The notes: generated by a model from the letters alone, not told the origin. Counted from the first letter of the stretch, positions 35,429 to 44,062 are shown. The stretch is DNA of 64,000 nucleotides from Aminobacter carboxidus (GCF_014863355.1 NZ_JACZEP010000011.1:62001-126000), one strand, 5' to 3'. Numbers and translations: made by a program.

Positions 35429-36769
35429 TCACCAGCCCTTTTTCTTCATGCTGTCACGCAGCGCGCTGCTGATCTCCAGCGAACCGGCGTCTCCCCTGGG
35501 TTCGGCGCCCTGCCCTGCAGGCGAGCCGCCAGCCGCGCCTGACGCGGCCGCCTTTTCCAGCTCGCTCATCCTGGCATTGAGCAACGCCGTAATCATCGGC
35601 CAGACTGAGAATTTCTGCTGGCGGGCACGCTCCACCAGATCGCGCAGATAACCGCCACGGCTGCGGATGTGCTCGGCCCGTTGCAGGATCGCGGCCAGCA
35701 CGATCGCCGCATGCTGCGGACTCATGACCTCGGCCGCTTCCTGCCAGGCGCTTGGGCTGATCCCCATGCTCGGCCGGGCTCGATCGGCGGCGGCGCCAAG
35801 ATCTCGCCAGGTCCGGATTTGCCCACCCTCGGCGTAGTGCACGATATCCGGGCAGGCGCTCAGCACCATTCCCAACGGCAGATCCCGTCTTGGCAGGCTG
35901 CGCACATTGTCGGCATGCTCGGCGCTGCCGCTCGCTTCATTCTTTTTTCGTAAGCCGCTTTTAATTTCACCGGTAGGATTAAAGTCTGGGTTTGAATTCT
36001 GTATGTGGCGCTCAGAATGAGACTCATTGGCGTTCGAATCTTCTGATTTGACGAATGTTTCCAACGTCTGGTGGACGTCGGCCCATAGATCTTCCAATTC
36101 ATCGGCGAGCGCCTCGAGCGCCTGTCGTGGCGCTGTCCGCGGAAGCCGGGCAATGATTGCCTCATAGCGGCGCTGAAAGGCCCGCCAGTTGCCGGGCACG
36201 TTCTCGTTGATCCCGGCATCGATCATCTTGGTCACGTCGCGCCGGCAGATGGTCAGCCGCTCCTTGACCACCCGGAATGCTTTGCGCTCGGCAGCGACGG
36301 CTTCTGCTAGCTCCCGAAACTCCGCGGCACGCGCCAGGATCGGCGCGAGATCGAATCCGTAGGCCTGCTCGATCGCTCCGCCCTGCCCTTTCCGAGCGAA
36401 GCGTTTGCCGTTGGGGCTGTCCCTGCGGATGACAAGCCCCGAAGTCACCAGATTGGCGAGATGACGGCGCAACGTGGCCGGCGACATGCCGTTGGCCCTA
36501 CGGATGAGCTGCTCGTTCGACGGGAAGACTATCAGGTTGCCCTCCCCGCTGAGTTCCTCGTCGCGATGGAACGTCAACAAGGCGTTGAGGATGGCGAGAG
36601 CGCGATCGGTAGCACCGAGCACCTCCTTGGCCTCGCGAATGTCCCTAAACACCCGCCATTTGGAAACCGTGGCGCCCTGATCTATCTTTTTGGCCGTTAC
36701 CTGGCTTGAAATCAGGCCAAGCGTCATCGGCCGCCGCCCAAAGGGCGTCGTTGCGGTATGCGTCTGCAT
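35429..36769 (-). CDS. repC: RepC, plasmid replication initiator
   Basis: A 446-residue initiator of the repABC family. The N-terminal part contains paired helix-turn-helix regions (IVFPSNEQLIRRANGMSPATLRRHLANLVTSGLVIRR is the second; only part is quoted elsewhere), and the family signature RKGQGGAIEQAYGFDLAPIL is present. The C-terminal third has LRDLVERARQQKFSVWPM. In this family oriV lies inside repC, and expression is limited by an antisense RNA in the repB-repC gap, which is present here. The gene is last in the repA-repD-like-repB-repC order. Confidence 0.95.
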   Translation of the reverse strand: MQTHTATTPFGRRPMTLGLISSQVTAKKIDQGATVSKWRVFRDIREAKEVLGATDRALAILNALLTFHRDEELSGEGNLIVFPSNEQLIRRANGMSPATLRRHLANLVTSGLVIRRDSPNGKRFARKGQGGAIEQAYGFDLAPILARAAEFRELAEAVAAERKAFRVVKERLTICRRDVTKMIDAGINENVPGNWRAFQRRYEAIIARLPRTAPRQALEALADELEDLWADVHQTLETFVKSEDSNANESHSERHIQNSNPDFNPTGEIKSGLRKKNEASGSAEHADNVRSLPRRDLPLGMVLSACPDIVHYAEGGQIRTWRDLGAAADRARPSMGISPSAWQEAAEVMSPQHAAIVLAAILQRAEHIRSRGGYLRDLVERARQQKFSVWPMITALLNARMSELEKAAASGAAGGSPAGQGAEPRGDAGSLEISSALRDSMKKKGW

Positions 36770-36834
36770 TCCCTTTACCTTTTGTTAGGCAAAAGAAATC
36801 CGCTCGCCGAAACGGCGCCGAGTCACGAAGACTC

Positions 36835-36863
36835 TTGACGGTGATTCTCGGAAATGCGATTCT
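36835..36863 (+). promoter_or_regulatory. Promoter of the repABC antisense RNA
   Basis: TTGACG (36835-36840) and GATTCT (36858-36863) are separated by 17 bases on the plus strand, opposite to repB and repC. Transcription would start near 36870. Confidence 0.6.
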
Positions 36864-36869
36864 CCAGTT

Positions 36870-36920
36870 GCGACACTATGAGAAGGGCTTCCGGAACCTG
36901 TTTCGGGGGCCTTTTTCTTT
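36870..36920 (+). ncRNA. incA: Counter-transcribed RNA controlling RepC (IncA-type ctRNA)
   Basis: A short RNA of about 50 bases is predicted on the strand opposite the repC leader, between a sigma-70-like promoter (36835-36863) and an intrinsic terminator (36886-36920). All characterised repABC plasmids encode such an RNA between repB and repC; it pairs with the repC leader, promotes premature termination or masks the repC start, and acts as an incompatibility determinant. Position, orientation, size and terminator all fit. Confidence 0.75.
36886..36920 (+). terminator. Intrinsic terminator of the ctRNA
   Basis: GGCTTCCG (36886-36893) pairs along its whole length, with two G-U pairs, with CGGGGGCC (36904-36911) across a ten-base loop, and is followed by CTTTTTCTTT-type U-tract. 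Confidence 0.8.
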
Positions 36921-36926
36921 TGCGGG

Positions 36927-37937
36927 CTACTCTCCGTTGGTTCTCGTGTCGTCTTGCTGCCGGAACTCCTCGTAAAGTCGATCGAGGTGCTTCGTCAGGT
37001 AGTCTCCGAACGCTCGCGCGTCGGGTCCCCTTGCCTTCAGAGCAAGAGTGAACTTCTTTCCCTCAGCAACGGTCTCGGCTGCTAGGCGGCCATCTGCTGG
37101 CGTCCAGGCACTGCGGGCCACGGTGGGTTTTTTGCCCGTTTCAGCCCTGGTGGCTTTGAGATGAGTTGCTAGTGCCTCGAACCGTTGGTCGCTCGGCAAC
37201 GCGGCGATGGACGTCGACGTGACGAATTGGAGCGCCTTGTCCAAGTTACTCGGTTTGTCGAGCAGCAGTTTGAGGTCGTACCAGCGGTCCCGGCCGATCC
37301 GGGCCGCGCGCCCAATGCCCTTCAAGAGTGGTTCGGGCAAACTGGCAACCGCGAGCATCTTTGACAGCGTAGATTTGTCGGCACCCAAGGCTGCCATGAC
37401 CGTCGAATGGTCATCATCAAACTGGCGATTGACGATATCTGCGGCGAACACTGCCTTCTCAATGAATGAGGTGTTGGCGCGACCGTTGTTCTCTTGGCCT
37501 TGCGCGATGACATGTTCACGGTCAGTCATCTGCTTGACGACGGCCCGCACCTTGCGCCCGAGCCTGACGGCCGAGAGGCGCCGCAAATGGCCGAAGACCA
37601 GCATGTAGCGGCCTGGCTGTTGCGGATGTGGCCTGACCAGAACGGGCGTGTCCTGCCCGCGCTCACGCACGGCCGCCACGACGCGTTCAAGCTCGTCTCG
37701 ATAGTCGTCGCCCTCAAGAGAGAAGCGGTCTTTGGCAAAGGAGTCGTCTATCAACGCAGGGTCTAGCTCGACGATTGTTTCGCCTTCGAGCAGCTTACCG
37801 GCGTAGGCTGCCATCTCGTCTATCGAACTCAACAGGGACCGGGTCGCACCCTTGGCTGCGTAGTCGAGAACCGCGCGGTTTTCGGGAGGCGTGTCATCGC
37901 TGGTGAGCAGGCTTGCAAACGGGTTCTTTCGTGCCAT
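36927..37937 (-). CDS. repB: RepB, ParB-family partition protein
   Basis: A 336-residue centromere-binding protein. It starts MARKNPFASL, then shows the ParB/RepB N-terminal domain (LDPALIDDSFAKDR, RGQDTPVLVRPHPQQPGRYM, FGHLRRLSAVRLGRKVRA). A KorB-like helix-turn-helix follows (DHSTVMAALGADKSTLSKML) before the RepB C-terminal domain. It works with RepA on parS sites to segregate the plasmid and helps repress the operon. The start lies directly after the stop of the small ORF at 37938. Confidence 0.95.
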   Translation of the reverse strand: MARKNPFASLLTSDDTPPENRAVLDYAAKGATRSLLSSIDEMAAYAGKLLEGETIVELDPALIDDSFAKDRFSLEGDDYRDELERVVAAVRERGQDTPVLVRPHPQQPGRYMLVFGHLRRLSAVRLGRKVRAVVKQMTDREHVIAQGQENNGRANTSFIEKAVFAADIVNRQFDDDHSTVMAALGADKSTLSKMLAVASLPEPLLKGIGRAARIGRDRWYDLKLLLDKPSNLDKALQFVTSTSIAALPSDQRFEALATHLKATRAETGKKPTVARSAWTPADGRLAAETVAEGKKFTLALKARGPDARAFGDYLTKHLDRLYEEFRQQDDTRTNGE

Positions 37938-38120
37938 CTAGCACCCCCAATCCGTTAGTGCATTGATCCGCCATGCCTTTTTAGTGCTTTTTACGGCCGT
38001 CAACGCGGCCATTTTGGTTTCCACGCTGGCAACGGGCGCTCCATGATTGCTCTCACGTCGCGAAGCTAGCCCTTTGAAAGCTCTCGCCTTTTCTGGAGTT
38101 TTTACGGCCGACAACTTCAT
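37938..38120 (-). CDS. Small repD-like ORF between repA and repB
   Basis: A 60-codon frame fills the gap between repA and repB. Its ATG (38120) overlaps the repA stop as ATGA and its TAG abuts the repB ATG, so all four genes are translationally contiguous. The product is basic and contains an internal repeat, LSAVKTPEKARAF and LTAVKSTKKAWRI. A small gene called repD occupies the same place in Agrobacterium plasmid pTAR, where the repeats in it act as the partition site. The sequence may matter more as DNA than as protein. Confidence 0.55.
   Translation of the reverse strand: MKLSAVKTPEKARAFKGLASRRESNHGAPVASVETKMAALTAVKSTKKAWRINALTDWGC
37989..38115. repeat. Candidate parS repeats inside the repD-like ORF
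   Basis: Two copies of TTTTACGGCCG(T/A)CAAC lie at 37989-38004 and 38100-38115, each centred on the palindrome CGGCCG and embedded in a longer direct repeat of about 30 bases. They resemble, but do not exactly match, the GTTNNNNGCNNNNAAC consensus I recall for repABC parS sites, since one arm ends AAA instead of AAC. Confidence 0.5.
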
Positions 38121-39301
38121 AGCCGTCCCCACGCCCGGTGAATCAGCCCCTGGATCTCGAAGTTGACCGCGTCGAGACTCTCGATCGCACGGTCATACGT
38201 GTCCCGATTGAAATTCGCGCGCTCGACTTCGTAGAGCGATTGCTTGGTGAGGCCGGCGTCCGAGATCGCCGTCGATTTGAGCATAGGGTTCTTGAGGATG
38301 TCCTCGGCGAGCATGGATTGCATGAAGCCAAGCATCTGCGCCTGCGGCACATCAGTCGGTTCGAAACGGGTAATGAGATATCGGAGCCAGTCCAGGTTGA
38401 AGTTAGCCCCGGCCTTCTTGATAGTCTTGGCGATGTTGCCGAGCATGAGCAGGAACTGGCTCATTGACATGAGATCCAGCATCTGGGGATGAACGGTGAT
38501 CAGGACCGACGTCGCGGCGCTGAGCGCCGTGAGAGTCAGGTAGCCGAGCTGCGGCGGACAATCGATGATGACCACGTCATAGCGATCATCGACGGTCTCG
38601 AGGGCCTTTCCGAGTCGAGTGAAAAAGCGTTTGCCTTCCTGTGACGTCTGCATCGCAAGCGGCGTCTCGTACTCGTACTCCTGGAGTTCAAGGTTCGCGG
38701 GGACGATGTCGAGGAGCGGGAAATTTGTCGCTTGGATAACGTCGGTGAGCGGCCTTGGGTCGTCGTAGCGGATTGAGTCGTAGAGCGACGGATTCTTGTC
38801 GAGCTCCGGCTGGAAACCATGCAAGGCTGACAAGGAGGCCTGAGGGTCGAGGTCGACAGCAAGGATCCGATGCCCAGTGAGCGAGAGGTGTTGTGCGAGA
38901 TGCGTCGCCGTGGTCGTTTTGCCGGAGCCGCCCTTGAAATTGACAACGGCAATGATTTGCAGCTTCTCTCCCGCCTTGCGGCCAGGCACGTATTTTTTGG
39001 CGTCAGATCTGCCGTTCTTGTCGAGATAGTGCCTCAGTTCGACAATTTGTTGTGCCGTGTACGAGCGCCGCCCGCCGCCGCCGATCTGTGGGGTAGGGCC
39101 CTTGCCCTCGAGATGCAGCCGTTTGAGATTGTTGGGGGTCACGCCGAGATAGTGAGCGGCTTCTGCCATGCCGAACGGACGCAACGTCTTCTCGGCATTT
39201 GGCGGAAACTTCTCCATGCGCAACTGATCGAGCTTGCGGGAGATCTCCGCGCCCTGGGCGAGAATCCTGTCGTCAAACTCAAAGGAGGGCAGCGCGTCCA
39301 T
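38117..39301 (-). CDS. repA: RepA, ParA-family partition ATPase
   Basis: A 394-residue Walker-type partition ATPase of the repABC family. An N-terminal DNA-binding region (FGMAEAAHYLGVTPNNLKRL) precedes the deviant Walker A (VVNFKGGSGKTTTATHLA), then LDPQASLSALHGFQ and YDVVIIDCPPQLGYLTLTAL. The C-terminus (RANFNRDTYDRAIESLDAVN) is typical. I chose the ATG at 39301, preceded by GGAAACGAG, over a TTG 42 bases upstream. RepA segregates the plasmid with RepB and autoregulates the operon. Its promoter should lie in 39302-39673. Confidence 0.95.
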   Translation of the reverse strand: MDALPSFEFDDRILAQGAEISRKLDQLRMEKFPPNAEKTLRPFGMAEAAHYLGVTPNNLKRLHLEGKGPTPQIGGGGRRSYTAQQIVELRHYLDKNGRSDAKKYVPGRKAGEKLQIIAVVNFKGGSGKTTTATHLAQHLSLTGHRILAVDLDPQASLSALHGFQPELDKNPSLYDSIRYDDPRPLTDVIQATNFPLLDIVPANLELQEYEYETPLAMQTSQEGKRFFTRLGKALETVDDRYDVVIIDCPPQLGYLTLTALSAATSVLITVHPQMLDLMSMSQFLLMLGNIAKTIKKAGANFNLDWLRYLITRFEPTDVPQAQMLGFMQSMLAEDILKNPMLKSTAISDAGLTKQSLYEVERANFNRDTYDRAIESLDAVNFEIQGLIHRAWGRL

Positions 39302-39673
39302 CTCGTTTCCGTCGCAAGAGAAAATAGCGCCAACTTGAGACAACGCGCCGATTTAGCGCCAGTATGTGCGATTCCTACGATACGGCAAGAGAATTTGCGT
39401 TAACGAAACCTTAATGCCAACCCTACCCACTCCCGTGCCTGCACTCAGAAGGAACGCAATTTTCTAGAAATATCAATACGTTACTAAACTCAGGGGAACT
39501 GCTGCGGCGAAGTCCACACTCACACTTCTATTAGGGTACGCTCACCTGCCGCCGGTGCTCGGCCCGTCGAGTCACGACCAAACGCTGCAGAATCACTCAT
39601 AGTTTCACTAGTCGCGAGGTTAGCCCAAATCGGGCCACTTGCCCCGGTTCCCAACCAAACCGGAGCAAAGCGG
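39302..39673. other. Divergent intergenic region upstream of repA
   Basis: These 372 bases separate repA from the decayed luxI gene. They are expected to hold the repABC promoter and, in Ti-type plasmids, a tra box. I found no convincing lux/tra-box palindrome; the only symmetric stretch is CACC-N8-GGTG-like near 39549-39564, which is weak. No gene is supported here. Confidence 0.4.
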
Positions 39674-40292
39674 ATGCGGGTATTAGCGATCTCGACGGCG
39701 GGATACAGAGGTGCCGACGACCTCATCGACTCGATGCACCTGTTGCGTGCGCGGATCTGGATCTCCCGAGGCCGGTCGAATGAGACATCGAAGTTTGGCA
39801 GGGGAGGGGGTCGACGAATTCGATCCCAAACGCCCCACATACATCCTAGCGACACCATCTCGTCACGTGGTGGGATACGCGTTTCTGCTGCCTGCGACTG
39901 GGCCGACCATGGTCTTGGTCCTGTTTCCCGATCTCGAGCGGACCGGGCCTGCTGCTCCCTCATGCAGCGATGGTCGAAAGTTCTCGCTTCTGCGCCTATA
40001 CCTCGCTGGAAGCGGGGAGGGCAGGGGGGTTGCTGCACACCACGTGACGCTCGCTATGTTTGTGACGATCATCGATTGGTCGAATGGTCGACTAACGGTT
40101 ATCGCGAAATCGTCACGGGCACCGATGTCCGTTTCGAGCGAATTCTCAAGCTGCCGGTTAGCGCATGACCCGACTCGGCGCTCCGCGCTCGCTCGGGAAC
40201 ACGATGGCAGTGGCTGGCTTGTTGCCGGCCGATCGCGACAGCTTCGAGCGGTTACGGCCCAGCGAGCTTGGGGCCCTCATCTACCCAATCAG
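39674..40292 (+). pseudogene. LuxI/TraI-type acyl-homoserine-lactone synthase, multiply frameshifted
   Basis: Consecutive segments in changing plus-strand frames follow the order of a LuxI protein: MRVLAISTAGYRG and LIDSMHLLRARIW (start); GVDEFDPKRPTYILAT and HVVGYAFLLPATGPTMV; MVESSRFCAYTSLEAGRAGG; VTLAMFVTIIDWS; NGYREIVTGTDVRFERIL; and TRLGAPRSLGNTMAVAGLLP with FERLRP at the end. At least four frameshifts separate them, so no functional synthase can be made. The gene diverges from repA, the place occupied by traI in Ti-type plasmids, where it drives quorum-sensing control of conjugation and copy number. Confidence 0.8.
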
Positions 40293-40311
40293 TCGCGCCG
40301 CTGTCCCGACA

Positions 40312-41337
40312 TTAGCGACCGGATCTTCCGAAATGCGCCCTCGACAGGAACCGTTTCAAGCTCAAACCAGCCAGCAAAATGTAGGGCGGAATGGCAAGCG
40401 AATAGTGACCACAGTTTAATTCAAGAATATTTGGCTGAGCGTCGGCGTCCTTCAGCCTTTGCATGAACCTCTGTGATAGCTCTGGCAACACCACTTTGTC
40501 TCTCTTAGCCAACACAACGTGAAGATCGAGACCAGGCCGTGCCAAACTATGCGCGTAATTCTCCAAGTTAAGTGAACCCCATGCTCTTCTCAGATCGGTA
40601 AGCTCAATCTCAGGCCCAAGGCTATCGCGTATCGTTCGTGTCGCGCGACCCGTCCAAACCATATCCGCTAGACTCCCCGCCGTCAGAAACAACGAGGCTT
40701 TTGACACAGCCAGGTCGTGTGCCGCGACTAGGGCCGCAACCCAGGAACCTAAGCTCATTCCGAGAACCGAAATCTCTCGATAGCCCTCGCTTTTCAACCA
40801 ACGTATGAGTTTTCGCCCATCCAACACTGCCTGCCTTACAGATTGGATCGTTCGACCGAGATTAGGGCTAAGCATATAGTCGGCGTGCGCGGAGCCGGGA
40901 CGGCTGCGCTCGAAGTGATAGGGCATAGCAATCTCGACAACCGTGATGCCACGCTGCGAGAAATAGCTGGCAATCTGACGATTCCAGGCGGTTGCATTCC
41001 AATGGTGAAAAATCACCATCGCCTGATTGAACGCGCCGCTTTCTGTGATTTTCGCCAAGACGACATTGTTCTGCTCTACATCAGTAGAGATGTCCGATGG
41101 AAATTTGAGCCACCCACCTTCCCTTTCAAAGCCCTGATCGCTCGCAGTGGGCTCATCGAAAAAGGTTGGATCAGCCACAGCCTGGTCCGCAAGGTCACAG
41201 AATTCCTCGATACTTGTTATCCTCTTCGCACCTGGAAAGGCGCGTTCCGCGTCAAGGACGAAATCCGTTGCTTTCTTCCCTTCCTCTCCGCGAAGGGCCC
41301 GGCGTTCGTCCCAACGATCGAGCCAACTATGAAACAC
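40312..41337 (-). CDS. Alpha/beta-hydrolase (possible RcgR-type lactone hydrolase)
   Basis: A 341-residue hydrolase with the nucleophile elbow GMSLGSW (Ser), an oxyanion-type strand (MVIFHHWNATAWNR) and a C-terminal His near CGHYSLAIPP. This is the Ser-Asp-His arrangement of the alpha/beta-hydrolase fold. No signal peptide is visible. It overlaps the 3' end of the upstream membrane-protein gene by 11 bases, so they form an operon. I recall such pairs on rhizobial plasmids being named RcgR (putative quorum lactone hydrolase) and RcgA; the name is from memory and the substrate is unproven. The neighbouring luxI relic fits a quorum-sensing link. Confidence 0.7.
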   Translation of the reverse strand: MFHSWLDRWDERRALRGEEGKKATDFVLDAERAFPGAKRITSIEEFCDLADQAVADPTFFDEPTASDQGFEREGGWLKFPSDISTDVEQNNVVLAKITESGAFNQAMVIFHHWNATAWNRQIASYFSQRGITVVEIAMPYHFERSRPGSAHADYMLSPNLGRTIQSVRQAVLDGRKLIRWLKSEGYREISVLGMSLGSWVAALVAAHDLAVSKASLFLTAGSLADMVWTGRATRTIRDSLGPEIELTDLRRAWGSLNLENYAHSLARPGLDLHVVLAKRDKVVLPELSQRFMQRLKDADAQPNILELNCGHYSLAIPPYILLAGLSLKRFLSRAHFGRSGR

Positions 41338-42940
41338 TCTGATTGTTTCCTAACTCGCTCGCTCGCCAGCGACCAAATCCTGGATCGATCAGGCCGTATA
41401 GTGCGAGCAGCACTGTAATGGCGAGAAGGGTGGAAAAGCCGGCAAACGCGTCGATCAACAAGTAGCTGACAACAAGTAACGCCACGACCGCCGACATCTT
41501 CCACAAAGGCGCATGAAATCGACTTCCGACACCTAATCGGATGGAGCCATACAGAAATACAAAACAGGCCGATATGGCGACAAGGAGGCTACTGTAATGC
41601 GTCGGCATTCGATAGCGGAACCCGGTGCTCACATCATTGCGGCTTTGGAAGATCGAAGACATATCGCCGACCAACCACGCGACAATATTCTCACCATTGG
41701 ATGCCAGATAAGAGCTTTGGACCTTCATCCATATGGCGACCAGAATCCCCAAAACAGCACACCGAAAAACCCCTCGCATCACTATGAGGCCGGCTTCACT
41801 CAACTCGTGCTGATGATCAACATCCGGCCGCTTCTTCAATCCGTTTCCAATTTTCCAAAGATCATGAACAATCGTATAGAGTAAAATGAGACCTACGAAG
41901 AAAAGATAAAACACCAGGCACATGTATAGGTAAGCTAGCCCGGTAAAAACGACCGTTGCCGGGACAGATATGACCTCAGGACGCACGAGAGCTATTTTCC
42001 CCCAATCCATGGCATAGTTGCCGCCGCCTTTCATCAACGGGATCAAGGACACGCCGACCCACTGGAAAAGACCCGCGAACAGCAAGCAAATCAAAAAAAC
42101 CGACCAATACGTGTACGACGAAGCGTCAACGTTGCGCATCCAGGCGTCATCGCTATCCACCTCACCGCCAGGCGCTGCGAGTTTTTTGCGCCCATCACTT
42201 TTCCAGAAGGCCAGCAACTCTATGACGAAGAAGAAAAACAGCGGTAAAAACACCATGAAGTCGAGTGTCCAATTTGCCGCCCAAAGGAACCCAACCTGCT
42301 TAACGAGCCCGTCCGCCCGCTCGTAGGTTACGTTGTGGATACCATTGATGTACGACAAAAAGCCAAGGGCGGTCATGCCGGCAAACACCGACGCCGGTAA
42401 ATTCAGGGGAGATCCGTGACTAAACAGCGCCTCCGATTTCCTTGCCAGACTAAAGCGCTGCCTCGGCCGATTGGCGCCAGTATCCCGTGCTAGCGCTGCC
42501 TGGTATCCGGAATCGTCATCAGAGGACGCGGTTCGGGGCATATCTGGAACCGCCAACGCAATGCCGCTACCGGCTCGCTTCCATTCTCGCCTCTTGGCCA
42601 ACAACCTCGATTGCGCCGTACTAAGCTCCATCTGCCATTCGCTGGTTGCGATAGGATCATCGCATCCAAAAATCCTCGCTAGCCAGCGAATATTGGCAGT
42701 GCTTACTCCCTTCTCATTTTCTTGAAACCAAAGCTGCACCGTTCGCAGATCGACTCCAACCGGATTGGAATCAATCTGTGAAATCGCCTCTGCAAGAAGC
42801 TCGGGCGTCCATGGACCTGCAGGAAACCCGTCCTCGCCCGGCGGCCGACCAGCACCTGCCGCCGCCAACCGTTTGAACAACTCTTTGAAATCGCTCCCGT
42901 CGTTCGGCGGAGGAACAAATAACTTTCCGTTCCTAAACAA
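41327..42940 (-). CDS. Polytopic membrane protein (possible RcgA-type)
   Basis: A 537-residue protein. The first 180 residues are soluble and carry a motif reminiscent of a helix-turn-helix (PELLAEAISQIDSNPVGVDL, RTVQLWFQENEKGVS). About eight hydrophobic segments follow (for example VFAGMTALGFLSYINGIH, WTLDFMVFLPLFFFFVIEL, YWSVFLICLLFAGLFQWVG, LAYLYMCLVFYLFFVGLIL). It is transcribed with the alpha/beta-hydrolase gene, which it precedes and overlaps. Described relatives on rhizobial plasmids are called putative transporters (RcgA), but I cannot confirm transport from sequence. Confidence 0.65.
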   Translation of the reverse strand: MFRNGKLFVPPPNDGSDFKELFKRLAAAGAGRPPGEDGFPAGPWTPELLAEAISQIDSNPVGVDLRTVQLWFQENEKGVSTANIRWLARIFGCDDPIATSEWQMELSTAQSRLLAKRREWKRAGSGIALAVPDMPRTASSDDDSGYQAALARDTGANRPRQRFSLARKSEALFSHGSPLNLPASVFAGMTALGFLSYINGIHNVTYERADGLVKQVGFLWAANWTLDFMVFLPLFFFFVIELLAFWKSDGRKKLAAPGGEVDSDDAWMRNVDASSYTYWSVFLICLLFAGLFQWVGVSLIPLMKGGGNYAMDWGKIALVRPEVISVPATVVFTGLAYLYMCLVFYLFFVGLILLYTIVHDLWKIGNGLKKRPDVDHQHELSEAGLIVMRGVFRCAVLGILVAIWMKVQSSYLASNGENIVAWLVGDMSSIFQSRNDVSTGFRYRMPTHYSSLLVAISACFVFLYGSIRLGVGSRFHAPLWKMSAVVALLVVSYLLIDAFAGFSTLLAITVLLALYGLIDPGFGRWRASELGNNQSVS

Positions 42941-43141
42941 CGACTTATTGGCCCTCTCTTCGTTTCGTTTCGCTGGGCTTCGTATCCTATCGTGCGCTCG
43001 TCCTCGATCAACGTTTTTATGAACCCGCGAAGGATCAGCGAAGCGCGACCGGGCTAAGCGAATTTGTCGAGGATGTCAGGAAGGGATGCAGTGCCGTTTC
43101 AGACCCGTGCCTGGAACCAGATCCGGTATCTTCCTGGAAGA

Positions 43142-43519
43142 ATGAAGATGATGGGAAGTCTTTTTCGGCATCGCAGAACGATGTCATGGAGCATTGCGCG
43201 CCACAAGCGCGCGCGTCAGGGAAGGGTCACGGCCGAGGAACCGTCTTCATCGGCATGGAAGCTTGTGCGTTATCCAGCGCTGATCTTCTTTCGCTGGCGC
43301 GAGAAGCGCGCTCTTTCCAAACTGATCGTGCTTGCGCCGGCAAACGCCGATGAGGCCCGTCAGAAACTTGTCTATCTCATAGCCGCGATCGTGGCTGATC
43401 CGGCCACATCGGATGCAATCGGCATCGCAGACGCGATCAAGACGCTGAAGCCCTTTGAAGGAACACTGGCTCGCTGCCTGAATAGAAGGAGAAACCGTTT
43501 CAATGATTCGCCGTTGTGA
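43142..43519 (+). CDS. Hypothetical basic protein upstream of the transfer region
   Basis: A protein of about 125 residues that I do not recognise. The N-terminal half is strongly basic and could contact DNA or membrane; the C-terminal half (APANADEARQKLVYLIAAIV, IGIADAIKTLKPFEGTLARC) reads as a plausible amphipathic helical domain. The frame is open to a TTG at 43064 and an ATG at 43073; I prefer the ATG cluster at 43142-43151, which follows GGAAG. It is convergent with the secreted-protein genes that follow. Confidence 0.45.
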   Translation: MKMMGSLFRHRRTMSWSIARHKRARQGRVTAEEPSSSAWKLVRYPALIFFRWREKRALSKLIVLAPANADEARQKLVYLIAAIVADPATSDAIGIADAIKTLKPFEGTLARCLNRRRNRFNDSPL

Positions 43520-43576
43520 CGCACCGTGCCGAACCTGCAATTTCGGACGTGGTGGCAATTGAAAGCACAGACTTGT

Positions 43577-44062
43577 CTATTTGCGCAGATTGAACCAGTG
43601 GCGTGTCACCTTTCCATCGCCGGCCGTGATGTCGAAATAGTACGGATCTTCCCGCACAGGGCGCGGCATCGTTACGGTTTCCTGGCAACCATCGCGGCCG
43701 CCATAGCCTGACGGACACCTGTTGCGAACCTGAATACAGAGGTCGCTCTGACCACCGCCATGATCTTGGTTGCTGGATCCGACGCTCCATCCGGAAGGGC
43801 ATTCGTCATAGGCTTCGTAGCCGGGCTTGCCGGTCCCGGCTTCAGGGCAAGTCGGCCAGGAAAATCCCCAGTTGCCCATTGCCGAAATCAGCCGCTGCAT
43901 CGGTGGGTGACACGCCGGCACGCCGCGCCAGGCCGGGTTCGAGGATGATGCGCACAGGAGCACCTCACATCCCCATTCGCTCGCCGCAGTGCGATCGGTC
44001 AACGAAGCAAACGCCGCCGCGGAGAGTACCGTCGCCATTGAGATCATCCTGACAGGGTTCAT
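43577..44062 (-). CDS. Exported cysteine-rich TrbM/KikA-like protein
   Basis: A 161-residue protein with a signal peptide (MNPVRMISMATVLSAAAFAS) and several paired cysteines (WGCEVLLCASSSNPAW, ACHPP, WPTCPEA, DECPSGW, CIQVRNRCPSGY). The CEVLLC pattern and a periplasmic location resemble TrbM/KikA-type proteins of conjugation clusters. The longer open frame upstream lacks a plausible signal and is discarded; the ATG at 44062 follows GGAGACGTTCCC. It lies downstream of three nuclease-like exported genes in the same direction. The function is unknown beyond probable association with mating-pair formation. Confidence 0.65.
   Translation of the reverse strand: MNPVRMISMATVLSAAAFASLTDRTAASEWGCEVLLCASSSNPAWRGVPACHPPMQRLISAMGNWGFSWPTCPEAGTGKPGYEAYDECPSGWSVGSSNQDHGGGQSDLCIQVRNRCPSGYGGRDGCQETVTMPRPVREDPYYFDITAGDGKVTRHWFNLRK

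Noticed and set aside
39549-39564. Possible lux/tra box near repA
   Set aside because: Only four-base arms (CACC/GGTG) are symmetric; known boxes have longer conserved arms, so it is not reported as a feature.
39520-40038. A 172-codon minus-strand frame opposite the luxI relic
   Set aside because: The plus strand has ordered LuxI motifs, while this frame shows none.
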